DNA from: G020353115 sp964389685
GTDB taxonomy: Bacteria; Bacteroidota; Bacteroidia; Bacteroidales; VadinHA17
Direction: 5' to 3'
Length of the DNA stretch: 64,000 bases
Assembly (NCBI GenBank): GCA_964389685.1
Contig: CAYMFM010000001.1
Span: forward strand, 62,001-126,000
Under the pieces are notes generated by a model. The model was not told the DNA's origin and searched no databases. It saw only the letters and a program-made list of their open reading frames with translations. Below, piece by piece: positions 52,559-62,367 of the stretch (positions within the stretch are counted from its first letter, which is position 1; each line of letters begins with the position of its first letter). A program made the position numbers and the translations under genes.

Positions 52559-55500
52559 GTGAAAAAAATAACTGAATTTTCCGTCAATTATCCCATAACC
52601 ATTTTTATGATCGTTCTGGCAGTTATTCTGCTTGGCATCATATCGTTTGGCAAACTGGGAATAGACCTGTTTCCTGATCTGAATAACCCGAGAATATTCG
52701 TTGAAATAAAAGCCGGTGAAAAACCACCGGAGGAGATCGAAAAACAATATGTGGAAAATATTGAATCGCTCTCTATCCGACAGAAAGGAGCCATTCAGGT
52801 CTCTTCAATATGCAGGGTTGGATCAGCTCAGATTACCGTTGAATATTCCTGGGATACAGACATGGATGAAGCATTTCTTGACCTTCAGAAAACCTTAACA
52901 GGCTTTGCCCAGAATGCTGAAATAGAAGAGTTTAATATTACTCAGCACGATCCGAATGCCGTACCGGTGATGATTGTTGGGATTACTCACAGCTCCATCA
53001 GAGACATGAATGAACTTCGGAAATCGGCAGAGAATTATCTGAGGAATGAGCTGATCCGGTTGGAAGGAATAGCGGAAGTGAAATTATCGGGCCAGGAGGA
53101 GAGTGAAGTATTGATTGAAACGAACAATTACCTTCTCAAGGCGCATAACCTGACCACCAGTGAAATCACCACCAGGATACAGAGCTTTAACCGAAATGTG
53201 TCGGGTGGATCCATTGTCGAAATGGGACGGCAATATATCATTAAAGGCGTTAGCTTGCTTGAGGATCTGGACGACATTGGAAACATCATCGTTGGGTACA
53301 AATCACCCGAAACTCCAGGAATCGATCAATCAAACCTGACAAATCAGCAAGAGACGGAGGTGAATACCAATAACGTACCGATTTTTCTGAAAGATGTGGC
53401 TACCATCAAATACCAGAATAAAGACCCGGTGAATATTGTACGGATAAACCAGGAGCGGTGCATCGGATTGTCAATCTATAAAGAGACAAAATTCAATACC
53501 GTGAAAGCCGTAAAAGACCTCAAAGAGGCTTTTAAGGATATTCAAAAAGCGCTTCCGGGATATGAATTTGTTGTCATCCGTGACCAGGGGAACTTTATCA
53601 CGTCCGCCATTAATGAAGTCGAACAAACCGGATTGATCGGGATTCTGCTGGCCATCATCATCCTGTATCTCTTTCTTCGCCGTATCGGAACAACATTTAT
53701 CATCAGTGTTGCCATTCCGGTTTCCATTATTGCCACGTTTAACCTGATGTATTTCAATGGCCTTACCATAAATATCATGACACTGGGTGGACTGGCACTG
53801 GGTGCCGGAATGCTGGTAGACAATGCCATCGTGGTTATGGAAAACATCTTTAGGAACCTTGAATCCGGAATGTCTGTCAAGGATGCAGCAATCAAAGGAA
53901 CAGCAGAAGTCGGAGGTGCTATTACTGCCTCAACCATAACCACCATTGTTGTCTTTTTACCCATCGTATACCTGCATGGAGCTTCCGGTGAGCTGTTTAA
54001 AGACCAGGCATGGACCGTTGCCTTCTCCCTGATCTCTTCCCTGTTTGTTGCCATTCTGGTAATTCCTGTTCTGGTTCACCGGTTTTTTAAAAAACCTCCT
54101 GCATTTACCGGTAAGGGATCGGTGCAGTTCAAATGGTATCCTGCCGTGTTGAGCAAAATCATCGATCGCCGATGGATCATTATATCGGTAGCTACCCTGC
54201 TCGTTGCTGCCTCAATCCTGCTCATCCCTCTGGTAGGCAGTGAATTCATGCCCAGCACGGATATAAGGGAATTTTCTCTGGAACTGGAATTGCCGGAAGG
54301 AACCCAATTGGATCGAACAGCCACCACCGTTAAGACCGTCGAGCAGATAATCATGGATGTCCTGGGAGATGACCTGGATGTAATCTATAGTCAAATAGGC
54401 CCCTCACCTGAAACAGGATCAGGTGAACAGGCCATTTTTGAGGACGAAAATACAGCTTCAATAAAAATTATCCTGAACAAAGAGGGAGAGTTTTCCAGCA
54501 ATACCATCATATCCTCATTGGGGATGGTCCTGAATGATATCCCCGACCTGGAAGTTCGATTCCTCAAGGATGAGACAGCCCTGCAGGAAATCCTGGGAAC
54601 CAGTGATGCCCCCATTGAAATAGAAATACAGGGCAAGGATTTCCAGCAGATCGAACAACTCACAGAAGAGGTGGTGGAAGTGGTTGAGAATATGGACCAG
54701 TTGTATAATGTAAAAACCTCTATCGAAGAAGGATTCCCGGAAATTGAAGTTGTTATCGATAGACTCAGGGCAGGAATGTACAATGTGGATGTAAATAGCA
54801 TCAGCAATCAATTGACGGACCAATTGATGGGGAAAAAAGCCGGAGAACTTGAGGATGAGGGGGAAATGAAGGATATAACCATCAAACTGCCCGATATCAG
54901 CCTTTCCCAATTACACAATACGTTGATCAAGAGCGGTACACAAACCTTTCATCTCTCAGATCTGGCAACGATCAAAACTACGGTTGCTCCCAAAGAGATA
55001 CATCGGCGGAACCAGACACGCATTGGTAAAATCATGGCTCAGTATAGGGAAGATATTGCCTTCGATCATCTGATACAGCAGCTGGAAGAAAATATATCGC
55101 AAATCGAACTGCCTCCCGATTACAGGATCCAACTGGTTGGTGAAGAGCTGAAACGGAAGGAATCGATGAGTAACCTGACATTCGCACTGCTGCTTTCCAT
55201 CATCCTTGTCTATATGGTCCTTGCTTCCCAGTTTGAATCACTGGTCCATCCCTTCACCATCCTGCTTACCATTCCCCTGGCAGGTGTCGGTGCAGTCCTG
55301 ATCTTTTTTATCCTTGGACTATCCTTTAACATCATGGCCTATATCGGGATCATCATGCTGGCGGGCATTGCAGTGAATGATTCCATTATCCTGGTAGATG
55401 TTGTCAATCAACGGATCCGGGAGGGGATGTCCCGGAAAGAGGCAATCATTGAAGGAGGACGGGTCCGTATCCGGCCCATTGTAATGACAAGCATAACTAC

Positions 55501-55693
55501 CATTCTTGCTCTGTTGCCCCTTACCTTCGGATTCGGCGAGAGTGCATCACTGCGGTCTCCCATGGCCCTCGCCGTGATCGGGGGACTGGTAACATCTACC
55601 CTGTTGACACTGGTCGTTATTCCTTGTGTCTATTATGTTTTGGATCAATTGAAAGAAAAATTATCACGCCAAGCCGCAAAGTCACAAAGATAA
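52559..55693 (+). CDS. RND efflux transporter permease
   Basis: 1044 residues from GTG. Full RND architecture: TM1, large periplasmic loop, TM2-6, second loop, TM7-12. The TM4 proton-relay motif reads GMLVDNAIVVMEN, one Asp where AcrB has an Asp pair. TM10 reads GIAVNDSIILVD in place of the AcrB lysine, as in many non-AcrB RND proteins. It exports by proton antiport with the adaptor and TolC partner. The last ten codons run into a repeat-like sequence. It is 41 bp after the adaptor and 21 bp before the RND-ABC fusion, so the two RND chains may form a mixed trimer, as MdtB/MdtC do. Confidence 0.93.
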   Translation: MKKITEFSVNYPITIFMIVLAVILLGIISFGKLGIDLFPDLNNPRIFVEIKAGEKPPEEIEKQYVENIESLSIRQKGAIQVSSICRVGSAQITVEYSWDTDMDEAFLDLQKTLTGFAQNAEIEEFNITQHDPNAVPVMIVGITHSSIRDMNELRKSAENYLRNELIRLEGIAEVKLSGQEESEVLIETNNYLLKAHNLTTSEITTRIQSFNRNVSGGSIVEMGRQYIIKGVSLLEDLDDIGNIIVGYKSPETPGIDQSNLTNQQETEVNTNNVPIFLKDVATIKYQNKDPVNIVRINQERCIGLSIYKETKFNTVKAVKDLKEAFKDIQKALPGYEFVVIRDQGNFITSAINEVEQTGLIGILLAIIILYLFLRRIGTTFIISVAIPVSIIATFNLMYFNGLTINIMTLGGLALGAGMLVDNAIVVMENIFRNLESGMSVKDAAIKGTAEVGGAITASTITTIVVFLPIVYLHGASGELFKDQAWTVAFSLISSLFVAILVIPVLVHRFFKKPPAFTGKGSVQFKWYPAVLSKIIDRRWIIISVATLLVAASILLIPLVGSEFMPSTDIREFSLELELPEGTQLDRTATTVKTVEQIIMDVLGDDLDVIYSQIGPSPETGSGEQAIFEDENTASIKIILNKEGEFSSNTIISSLGMVLNDIPDLEVRFLKDETALQEILGTSDAPIEIEIQGKDFQQIEQLTEEVVEVVENMDQLYNVKTSIEEGFPEIEVVIDRLRAGMYNVDVNSISNQLTDQLMGKKAGELEDEGEMKDITIKLPDISLSQLHNTLIKSGTQTFHLSDLATIKTTVAPKEIHRRNQTRIGKIMAQYREDIAFDHLIQQLEENISQIELPPDYRIQLVGEELKRKESMSNLTFALLLSIILVYMVLASQFESLVHPFTILLTIPLAGVGAVLIFFILGLSFNIMAYIGIIMLAGIAVNDSIILVDVVNQRIREGMSRKEAIIEGGRVRIRPIVMTSITTILALLPLTFGFGESASLRSPMALAVIGGLVTSTLLTLVVIPCVYYVLDQLKEKLSRQAAKSQR
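55664..55689 (+). repeat. Dispersed-repeat-like element at the 3' end of the RND gene
   Basis: The run containing ACGCCAAGCCGCAAAG followed by TCACAAAG looks like the degenerate CGCAAAG repeats scattered between genes in many bacterial genomes. Here it codes for the last residues (RQAAKSQR) of the RND protein. Only one copy was noticed in this window. Confidence 0.4.
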
Positions 55694-55714
55694 TTAACAG
55701 ATGACTGAGAACGG

Positions 55715-58700
55715 ATGAAATTTATTGTACATAGGAAAACGCTGATCAGCATGTTGTTCATTGGATTAACCTTGCTGGGTTATATATCCTATAAACACCT
55801 CCCGGTTGAGTTGATCCCCAATGCAGAACTCCCTGTGTTGATTGTGAACGTGGCAAGCCCGCTTGAGGTTGATCCGAAGTACATGGAAAATGCAGCAGTG
55901 ATCCCCCTGGAAGGGGTGATCGGTTCCCTGGAAGGAATAGAAGAGATTGAATCTACCGCCAGTTCGAGAAGGGGAGTCATCTACATCTCATTTTCCCAAA
56001 AAACAAACATCAAATACGCATACCTGAAATTGCAGGAACGGGTTGAAGTCATAAAGCCAACCCTCCCGGAAGGATTTTATGTCCAGGTGGTAAAGATTGA
56101 TATAGAACAGCTATCCAATCAATTCATGGGATTACAGGTGCGGGGCAGTGGAGGTACAGACCGGGTTCGGAACGTGGTGGACCAGGAAATCAAACCCGAA
56201 CTGGAGAATGTGGATGGAATTGCCAGTGTAGAGGTGTTTGGCGGGAGAGAAAAATCGATCGAGATTATCCTGGATGAAGAGGCATGCAGAGCCCATGGAA
56301 TCTCTCCGTCACAGGTTAGAAATCTGCTTTCTCAAAGCACAAAAAGCAAAACCTTTGTAGGGGATGTGGTCGAGAATAACCGCCGGTATTTCGTGAATGT
56401 AACAGCAGAGTATCTTGAGATAGATGATATTCAAAACCTGGTAGTGGATGGCAGGGGCCCCATCTTGCTAAAAGACGTTGCTGAGATCTTCTTTGGTGTT
56501 AAAGAAGAATCATCCTATAGCCGGGTCAACGGAAAAGAAGCCGTTACCATCCAACTCGTCAGGGACCTGCAGGTGAACATGATCGATCTCTCCCACAGAA
56601 CCAACGAGGTGATTGAAAAACTCAACCATGATCTGCGCTCAAAAGATATTGAAATTGTTATCCAGAATAATATGGCAGAGACTATGGAGGAGAATATCAA
56701 CCTCATCATCCGGCTTGCTCTCATTGGAGGATTGCTGGCCATCTGTTTACTCTGGATCTTCCTTAAAAACCTCCGGTTGGTGGTTACCGTTGCCCTTGCT
56801 ATTCCCATATCGGTATTTACGGCATTTAACTTCTTTTATGCTTTTAACATTTCATTAAACAGTTTAACCCTGGTGGGAATGGCCCTTGCCATTGGTATGC
56901 TATTGGATAACAGTGTTGTTGTGCTGGAAAGTATATATCGTATCGCAACCAGGAAAAAAGATGTTGACAAAATAGTGCTACAGGGGACAAAGGAAGTATG
57001 GCGTTCGATTTTTGCTGGAACCCTTACCACGATGGCGGTTTTTCTACCCTTCCTTTTTGCATCGAACTTTCTCATCAGCCTGCTGGGGAAACACGTGGGT
57101 GTCTCGATCATCTCAACGCTGGGTGTCTCCCTTCTGGTAGCCCTTCTGCTCATCCCAATGACATCCCACTTCTTCCTTAAAAAAGGATTGCAGAAAGGGA
57201 AGTTGAGGTTCCAGACCTTATCGTCAGATAACCGGCTGGTAAGGATCTATATTGTTTTGCTTAAAGCCTGTATGCGTTTTCCTGCAAGAACGATCATCGG
57301 AGCTGTTTTCCTCTTTTTCATTGCGGTTTTTATTAGCCTGGCAATAAGCATCAGTTCCGTGCAGGAAGTGGATACACCGGAATTTAACCTCTATGTAACC
57401 ATGCCGGGTGGTGCTACCCTGGAAACAACCAACCATATCGTGGAGCAGATTGAAGAAAACATCGAGACCCTGGAAGAGAAAGGTGATGTAATCAGTAAGG
57501 TGTATGAGGAGGAGGCCATTGTGACAATCAATTTGCAGGAAGATTATGAGAAAATCGGTGAACGGACTTTGGCTCAGATAAAACGGGAGATAAAGGACCG
57601 GGTTAGTGATATCCGGGCTGCTGAAATATCATTAGACAGACCCTCTTCAGGGTATGGCGGTGGGGGTATGACGGGTGGAGATCCGGGTGGCGGATTCGAA
57701 CGGTTGCTTGGCATCGGCACAGAGGAGGAAAAGGTGTTGATCAAGGGACAGGATTTTGAGCGCATGCGGAATGTTGCCGAAGATGTCAGGTACTTCCTGG
57801 AAAGTCTCTCTTCAATAAACTCCGCATCCATGAGCATTGCCGATAACCGGCCGGAGATCCATATCACCTTCGACCAGCATATCCTGAGTCAGTATGGTAT
57901 ATCCCTGGCTTCAATCGCAAATGAACTGAATTCTTTCCAGAGCGAATTTTCATCCGGTATTACATTCAAACAGGGGGGTGAGGAATACGATATCATCATT
58001 AAAAACAGGGCTGAGGAGGAGACACAACCCATGACCATGGATGACCTGAAGCAACTTTCAATACAGGGGGCAAGCGGCAGCAGCTATGAACTGGAAAACC
58101 TGGGGGATATAATCTATGCAACAGGTAACAGTGAAATCAACCGGGTGAACCAGGAAAAACAGATTGAGGTCCGTTACCAGTTTATTCCGGAAATGCTGGA
58201 CTCAAAGTCGCTGCTTACTGCTGCAAGACTCGAAATCGACCAGATGGTTGCTGCTCTGCCAATTCCTGCAGGAGTGGCTATTGAGGTGTTTCATGAGGAG
58301 AATGAGTTGAAGGACTTCTATTTCCTGATTCTCGCAGCAATCATATTGATTTACATGATACTGGCAGCCGTATTTGAATCCTTATCAACTCCTGTGGTCT
58401 TAATGTTCTCTATTCCCCTTGCTGCCATCGGATCCCTCATTGCCCTGATCCTGACAGGAAACTCCCTCTTTAATGCAAATACACTCACGGGATTTCTGAT
58501 CCTGCTGGGGGTGGTGGTGAATAACGGTATTATACTGATCGATTATTCCAGGATCCTCCGACAGCAGGGATTTAACCGGTCCAGAGCCCTCATGATGGCA
58601 GGGCTGGCACGCATCAGACCCATCTTGATCACTGCAGTCACCACCATTGTAGCTATGCTTCCCCTTGCCATGGGGAAGGCAGAATACGTAACATCCATCG

Positions 58701-60430
58701 GAGCTCCGTTTGCCATAACGGTGATCGGAGGATTATCGCTGAGTACCCTGCTTACACTGTTGTTTATTCCAACGTTTAATACCGGACTCTCCAATGCCCT
58801 AACCTGGCTGAATAACCTGGATTGGAAAGAGAAAACAATACAACTTGTTGTATTTGCACTGTTTGTCGCGCTCATTTTTCTTCGGATTGACCGGGTTGTT
58901 ATGAAACTTCTTTGCCTGTTTTTGATCATCATATTGATCCCGGGGCTGACCTATTTTGTAAAAACAAGCCTCCGGCAGGCAAAATCAAAACTCATAGAAG
59001 AGAGAGATCCCATAATGATAAAAATCCGAAGCCTGGTTAAAGTGTATGACAGGGATAGCCGATTTATCAGGGAATGGAAGGCTGCACTGCGAAAAAGAAA
59101 AGCCACAGATGGAGAAGAAGCGATGACCCGAAGGCGGTTATTTGAAGATCTGATCTGGCAGATGCCCCTGTTAGGCTTCCTCCTCTATTTCACCTATTTT
59201 TACCTGGAGAGCAAGTTCTGGTTTTTTGTAATGCCTCATATTATCTTCCTTTTCTTCTTCCCGGTTTGGAAACCGGTCAGTATCTTTTTAAAGGAACGCT
59301 CAAAGGAGAAGAAAAAAGCATTCATTAAGCGGATTCAGAATGTTTTTTTAAAGATGATTTACTGGGGCTTCCCGATGCTGAACCTGATTCTTTTCCAATT
59401 GCGGTGGGATAACCTCATCCTGGTTGTTTTTATCGCAATCTTCTGGTACCTGTTGCTGGGCATTTATGCTATTTCCGATAAGATACACCGGGAAGAAATC
59501 AATATTTACAGATTGACCGGTAAATTCAAACGGCTCAGAACCAGTCTATACAGGCTGGTGGTTGCCATACCACTGATTGGGCGAAGGAGGAAGCCTTTTC
59601 GTGCTCTTGATGGAGTAACCCTTGAAATTGGAAAGGGAATGTTCGGATTGCTTGGACCGAATGGTGCCGGGAAAACAACCCTCATGAGAATCATTTGTGG
59701 GATCCTGGAACAAAGCTATGGCAAAGTGACAATCAATGGATTTGATACCCTGGAAAAGAGAGAAGAGCTGCAGGGACTGATTGGATACCTGCCACAGGAA
59801 TTCGGCATGTATGAAAACATGACGGCATACGAATTTTTGAACTACCAGGCAATGCTTAAAAACCTCATTGACAAAGAGAAAAGAGAAGAAATGGTGAATC
59901 ATGTTCTCTCGTCAGTCCATATGGAAGGGCACAAGCATGAAAAGATCTCCTCTTATTCCGGCGGTATGAAACAGCGAATCGGCATCGCACAGATCCTGTT
60001 GCACCTGCCACGAATACTGGTGGTGGATGAACCGACTGCCGGATTGGATCCGAGGGAGAGGATCCGGTTCCGAAACCTGCTGGTGGAACTTAGCCGGGAA
60101 AGGGTAGTCGTTTTTTCAACCCATATCATTGAAGATATTGCCAGTTCATGCAATATGGTCGCCGTTCTGGACCACGGGAAGCTGAAATACCTTGGTGAAC
60201 CATCAAAAATGGCAAAGATTGCAGAAGGACACGTCTGGCAATTCCAGGTTTCAGCAGAAGCATTTCACCAATTGCAACAAGAACTGCTGATCGTTCATCA
60301 CATGCAGGATGGTGATCAGATCAGGGTCAGATGTGTGGCCGAGAAAGCACCGGTACCGGATGCGAAACCGGTGAAAGCCCTGCTGGAGGATTCATACCTT
60401 TACCTGTTGAAAGGAAACACTGAAGCCTAA
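55715..60430 (+). CDS. RND-ABC fusion transporter with a membrane block inserted in the ATPase domain
   Basis: 1571 residues with no internal stop or frameshift. Residues 1-1025 are a complete RND permease (TM4 GMLLDNSVVVLES; TM10 GVVVNNGIILID; two periplasmic loops). About 1030-1090 adds two hydrophobic helices. At 1102-1110 IKIRSLVKVY looks like the first strand and A-loop Tyr of an ABC ATPase. About 1115-1290 is a charged loop plus four hydrophobic helices. From about 1293 the ATPase resumes (FRALDGVTLEIGKGMFGLLG): Walker A GPNGAGKTT (1314-1322), GYLPQEFG, signature YSGGMKQRIGIAQ, Walker B VVDEPTAGLDPRER (from 1436), switch His in FSTHIIEDI. All ATPase residues needed for hydrolysis are present. 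In the stand-alone paralogue at 45522 the same strand lies about 35 residues before Walker A; here it is about 210. The small permease 11 bp downstream is its likely partner. Confidence 0.9.
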   Translation: MKFIVHRKTLISMLFIGLTLLGYISYKHLPVELIPNAELPVLIVNVASPLEVDPKYMENAAVIPLEGVIGSLEGIEEIESTASSRRGVIYISFSQKTNIKYAYLKLQERVEVIKPTLPEGFYVQVVKIDIEQLSNQFMGLQVRGSGGTDRVRNVVDQEIKPELENVDGIASVEVFGGREKSIEIILDEEACRAHGISPSQVRNLLSQSTKSKTFVGDVVENNRRYFVNVTAEYLEIDDIQNLVVDGRGPILLKDVAEIFFGVKEESSYSRVNGKEAVTIQLVRDLQVNMIDLSHRTNEVIEKLNHDLRSKDIEIVIQNNMAETMEENINLIIRLALIGGLLAICLLWIFLKNLRLVVTVALAIPISVFTAFNFFYAFNISLNSLTLVGMALAIGMLLDNSVVVLESIYRIATRKKDVDKIVLQGTKEVWRSIFAGTLTTMAVFLPFLFASNFLISLLGKHVGVSIISTLGVSLLVALLLIPMTSHFFLKKGLQKGKLRFQTLSSDNRLVRIYIVLLKACMRFPARTIIGAVFLFFIAVFISLAISISSVQEVDTPEFNLYVTMPGGATLETTNHIVEQIEENIETLEEKGDVISKVYEEEAIVTINLQEDYEKIGERTLAQIKREIKDRVSDIRAAEISLDRPSSGYGGGGMTGGDPGGGFERLLGIGTEEEKVLIKGQDFERMRNVAEDVRYFLESLSSINSASMSIADNRPEIHITFDQHILSQYGISLASIANELNSFQSEFSSGITFKQGGEEYDIIIKNRAEEETQPMTMDDLKQLSIQGASGSSYELENLGDIIYATGNSEINRVNQEKQIEVRYQFIPEMLDSKSLLTAARLEIDQMVAALPIPAGVAIEVFHEENELKDFYFLILAAIILIYMILAAVFESLSTPVVLMFSIPLAAIGSLIALILTGNSLFNANTLTGFLILLGVVVNNGIILIDYSRILRQQGFNRSRALMMAGLARIRPILITAVTTIVAMLPLAMGKAEYVTSIGAPFAITVIGGLSLSTLLTLLFIPTFNTGLSNALTWLNNLDWKEKTIQLVVFALFVALIFLRIDRVVMKLLCLFLIIILIPGLTYFVKTSLRQAKSKLIEERDPIMIKIRSLVKVYDRDSRFIREWKAALRKRKATDGEEAMTRRRLFEDLIWQMPLLGFLLYFTYFYLESKFWFFVMPHIIFLFFFPVWKPVSIFLKERSKEKKKAFIKRIQNVFLKMIYWGFPMLNLILFQLRWDNLILVVFIAIFWYLLLGIYAISDKIHREEINIYRLTGKFKRLRTSLYRLVVAIPLIGRRRKPFRALDGVTLEIGKGMFGLLGPNGAGKTTLMRIICGILEQSYGKVTINGFDTLEKREELQGLIGYLPQEFGMYENMTAYEFLNYQAMLKNLIDKEKREEMVNHVLSSVHMEGHKHEKISSYSGGMKQRIGIAQILLHLPRILVVDEPTAGLDPRERIRFRNLLVELSRERVVVFSTHIIEDIASSCNMVAVLDHGKLKYLGEPSKMAKIAEGHVWQFQVSAEAFHQLQQELLIVHHMQDGDQIRVRCVAEKAPVPDAKPVKALLEDSYLYLLKGNTEA

Positions 60431-60441
60431 ATACGATATCG

Positions 60442-61161
60442 ATGAATTGGAGTAAAAAAGTAGCGAATGGTGTCATCCTGCTGGTAAAAATGATCCGGTA
60501 TAACCTGAAGATCGTTTTTGCCAATAAATTCCTCTATTTTCTACTCGCCGCATTCGCATTTTTTGTTCTGGTTACAGTTATTGATCTCTTTTCCGGAACC
60601 GGTGCTACCATTGAGGGGGTCTATTATTTATTGCTGTTCCCGGGAATATTGCTGATCTTCTATCCCACAGCCTTCGGTATACAGAATGATGAAGATTCCA
60701 GAATGCTTGAAATTATTTTTGGCATTCCCAATTACCGGTACAAAGTATGGCTGGTGCGCCTGGCACTGATCTATCTCATCGTTTTTTTGCTGTTGCTTGC
60801 ACTGGGATTACTCAGCTCATTTGCACTGGTCAGGATCCCGGTTTTCGAAATGTCATTCCAGCTGATGTTTCCGATATTCTTTATTGGAAGCCTTGCCTTT
60901 ATGCTTTCAACATTGATAAAAAATGGAAATGGTACTGCGGTAGTCATGGTCGTGATCGGAGTTGGATTTCTCATTGCTGCCGAACCCCTGGCAGATAGTG
61001 CATGGAATATCTTTCTCAATCCCTTCGATCTGCCCGGGGATATGAATCAGGTCATATGGGCTGAAGTATCCATGAAAAACCGCCTTTACCTTCTGACAGG
61101 AATGATCCTTGCCAACCTGTATGGCCTCTATAACCTGCAAGCCAGGGAGAAGTTTGTGTAA
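60442..61161 (+). CDS. ABC-2 type permease without a separate ATPase gene
   Basis: 239 residues, about six membrane helices (FLYFLLAAFAFFVLVTVI, GVYYLLLFPGILLIFYPTAFG, LALIYLIVFLLLLALGLL, FPIFFIGSLAFMLSTLI, VVMVVIGVGFLIAAEPL, LYLLTGMILANLYGL). The NDEDSRMLEIIFGIPNYRYKVWL loop is the coupling-helix region typical of ABC-2 permeases. No ATPase gene is adjacent other than the ATPase domain of the fusion ending 11 bp upstream, so the two probably work together. Last gene of the transport operon. Confidence 0.86.
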   Translation: MNWSKKVANGVILLVKMIRYNLKIVFANKFLYFLLAAFAFFVLVTVIDLFSGTGATIEGVYYLLLFPGILLIFYPTAFGIQNDEDSRMLEIIFGIPNYRYKVWLVRLALIYLIVFLLLLALGLLSSFALVRIPVFEMSFQLMFPIFFIGSLAFMLSTLIKNGNGTAVVMVVIGVGFLIAAEPLADSAWNIFLNPFDLPGDMNQVIWAEVSMKNRLYLLTGMILANLYGLYNLQAREKFV

Positions 61162-61327
61162 TAAATGCCTCAATTGCCTTAAATTTGTAAATGCCTCAAA
61201 TTTACCAATTCCTTTGTTAATTATCCTGTTGATTACTTTTCATTTAGGCCGAAAATACGCATGATGAATTTTCATAATTTTACGATGGGATGTTTGGGAA
61301 TTCCCGGACGGGAAGGAAAAAGATAAC

Positions 61328-62326
61328 ATGGAGGAGAAAAAACAGCTGTTAAACGGATTGTTAGGGATCATTTTTTTTACCTGCTTCACTTTCTCTTTAG
61401 GAGCTCAGGATAGTTATACTGTGGTGAAAGCCCAAAAGGGAGAAGGGATTTATTCCCTATTAGCCCGGAATAATCTTGCGCCTGCAAAATACTTTGATCA
61501 GTTTGTTGAGCTCAACGCCGCATCACTGGACAAAAACAATACCCTGATTGAAGGGAAGAATTATAAGATCCCGGTGGTGAGTGAAGTTGGCCGGTATCCT
61601 ATCTTCGGGAAAGAGTATGAACTGGTAGAGCGGAAAGATAACCAGCTGGCAGGTGCGGTTTTTTATCTTGTTAGCGGACACGGAGGGCCGGATTGGGGAG
61701 CCAATGTGAAGATTGGGAGCAGAACGGTTTGTGAAGATGAATATGCGTATGATATTACGCTACGGCTCGCCAGGAGATTAATTGAACACGGAGCACTTGT
61801 GTACATGATCACCCGGGATAACGATGACGGTATACGAAATGAAGAATACCTGAAACCGGATCGGGATGAGACCTGTTACCCGAATCATAAAATTCCGGCA
61901 AAACAGACGACAAGATTGAGGCAGAGAGCATCCGCCATAAACCAGCTATATCGCAAAAACAGATCCAGATCATACCAGCGTGCAATCGTTATTCATCTCG
62001 ATTCGCAAAGCAAAAGCAGTAATATCGATGTCTATTTTTACCACCATCCCAATAGCAAAGCCGGAAAACAACTCTCTGAAACGCTTCAAAAAACACTGAA
62101 AAAGAAATACCAGATCCATCAGCCATCCAGGGGATATACCGGAACCGTCGGAACAAGGAGCTTATACATGTTAAAAAAGACGACACCCGTTACTACGTTC
62201 ATTGAGCTGGGAAACATAAGAAATTACCGGGACCAGGTGAGGTTTTTAAAAGAAAACAACCGGCAGGCACTGGCAAACTGGCTTACCGAAGGATTGATAC
62301 AGGATTATCGGTTACACCGAAACTGA
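61328..62326 (+). CDS. N-acetylmuramoyl-L-alanine amidase (Amidase_3 type)
   Basis: 332 residues. Signal peptide (about 1-25, LGAQ). Residues 28-85 resemble a LysM-like module (YTVVKAQKGEGIYSLLARN, LIEGKNYKIP). The catalytic domain (about 105-330) has zinc ligands in VSGHGGPDWGA (His), CEDEYAYD (Glu) and VIHLDSQS (His), with the catalytic Glu in TFIELGNIRN. It cleaves the amide bond between MurNAc and the stem peptide in the periplasm. It follows the transport operon after 166 bp and may have its own promoter. Confidence 0.88.
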   Translation: MEEKKQLLNGLLGIIFFTCFTFSLGAQDSYTVVKAQKGEGIYSLLARNNLAPAKYFDQFVELNAASLDKNNTLIEGKNYKIPVVSEVGRYPIFGKEYELVERKDNQLAGAVFYLVSGHGGPDWGANVKIGSRTVCEDEYAYDITLRLARRLIEHGALVYMITRDNDDGIRNEEYLKPDRDETCYPNHKIPAKQTTRLRQRASAINQLYRKNRSRSYQRAIVIHLDSQSKSSNIDVYFYHHPNSKAGKQLSETLQKTLKKKYQIHQPSRGYTGTVGTRSLYMLKKTTPVTTFIELGNIRNYRDQVRFLKENNRQALANWLTEGLIQDYRLHRN

Positions 62327-62367
62327 CGTCTTAAAAACAATTTCTGAAATCCTCGATTTTCTAAGGA

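Noticed and set aside
59953..60153. Minus-strand frames inside the RND-ABC fusion and other long genes
   Set aside because: These are antisense shadows of conserved ATPase or permease motifs, with no independent signals.
61163..61204. AAATGCCTCAA direct repeats and TAAATTTG/CAAATTTA inverted repeat before the amidase gene
   Set aside because: Short and AT-rich; likely by chance in this 166-bp gap, although the TAAATTTG also fits a -7 element.
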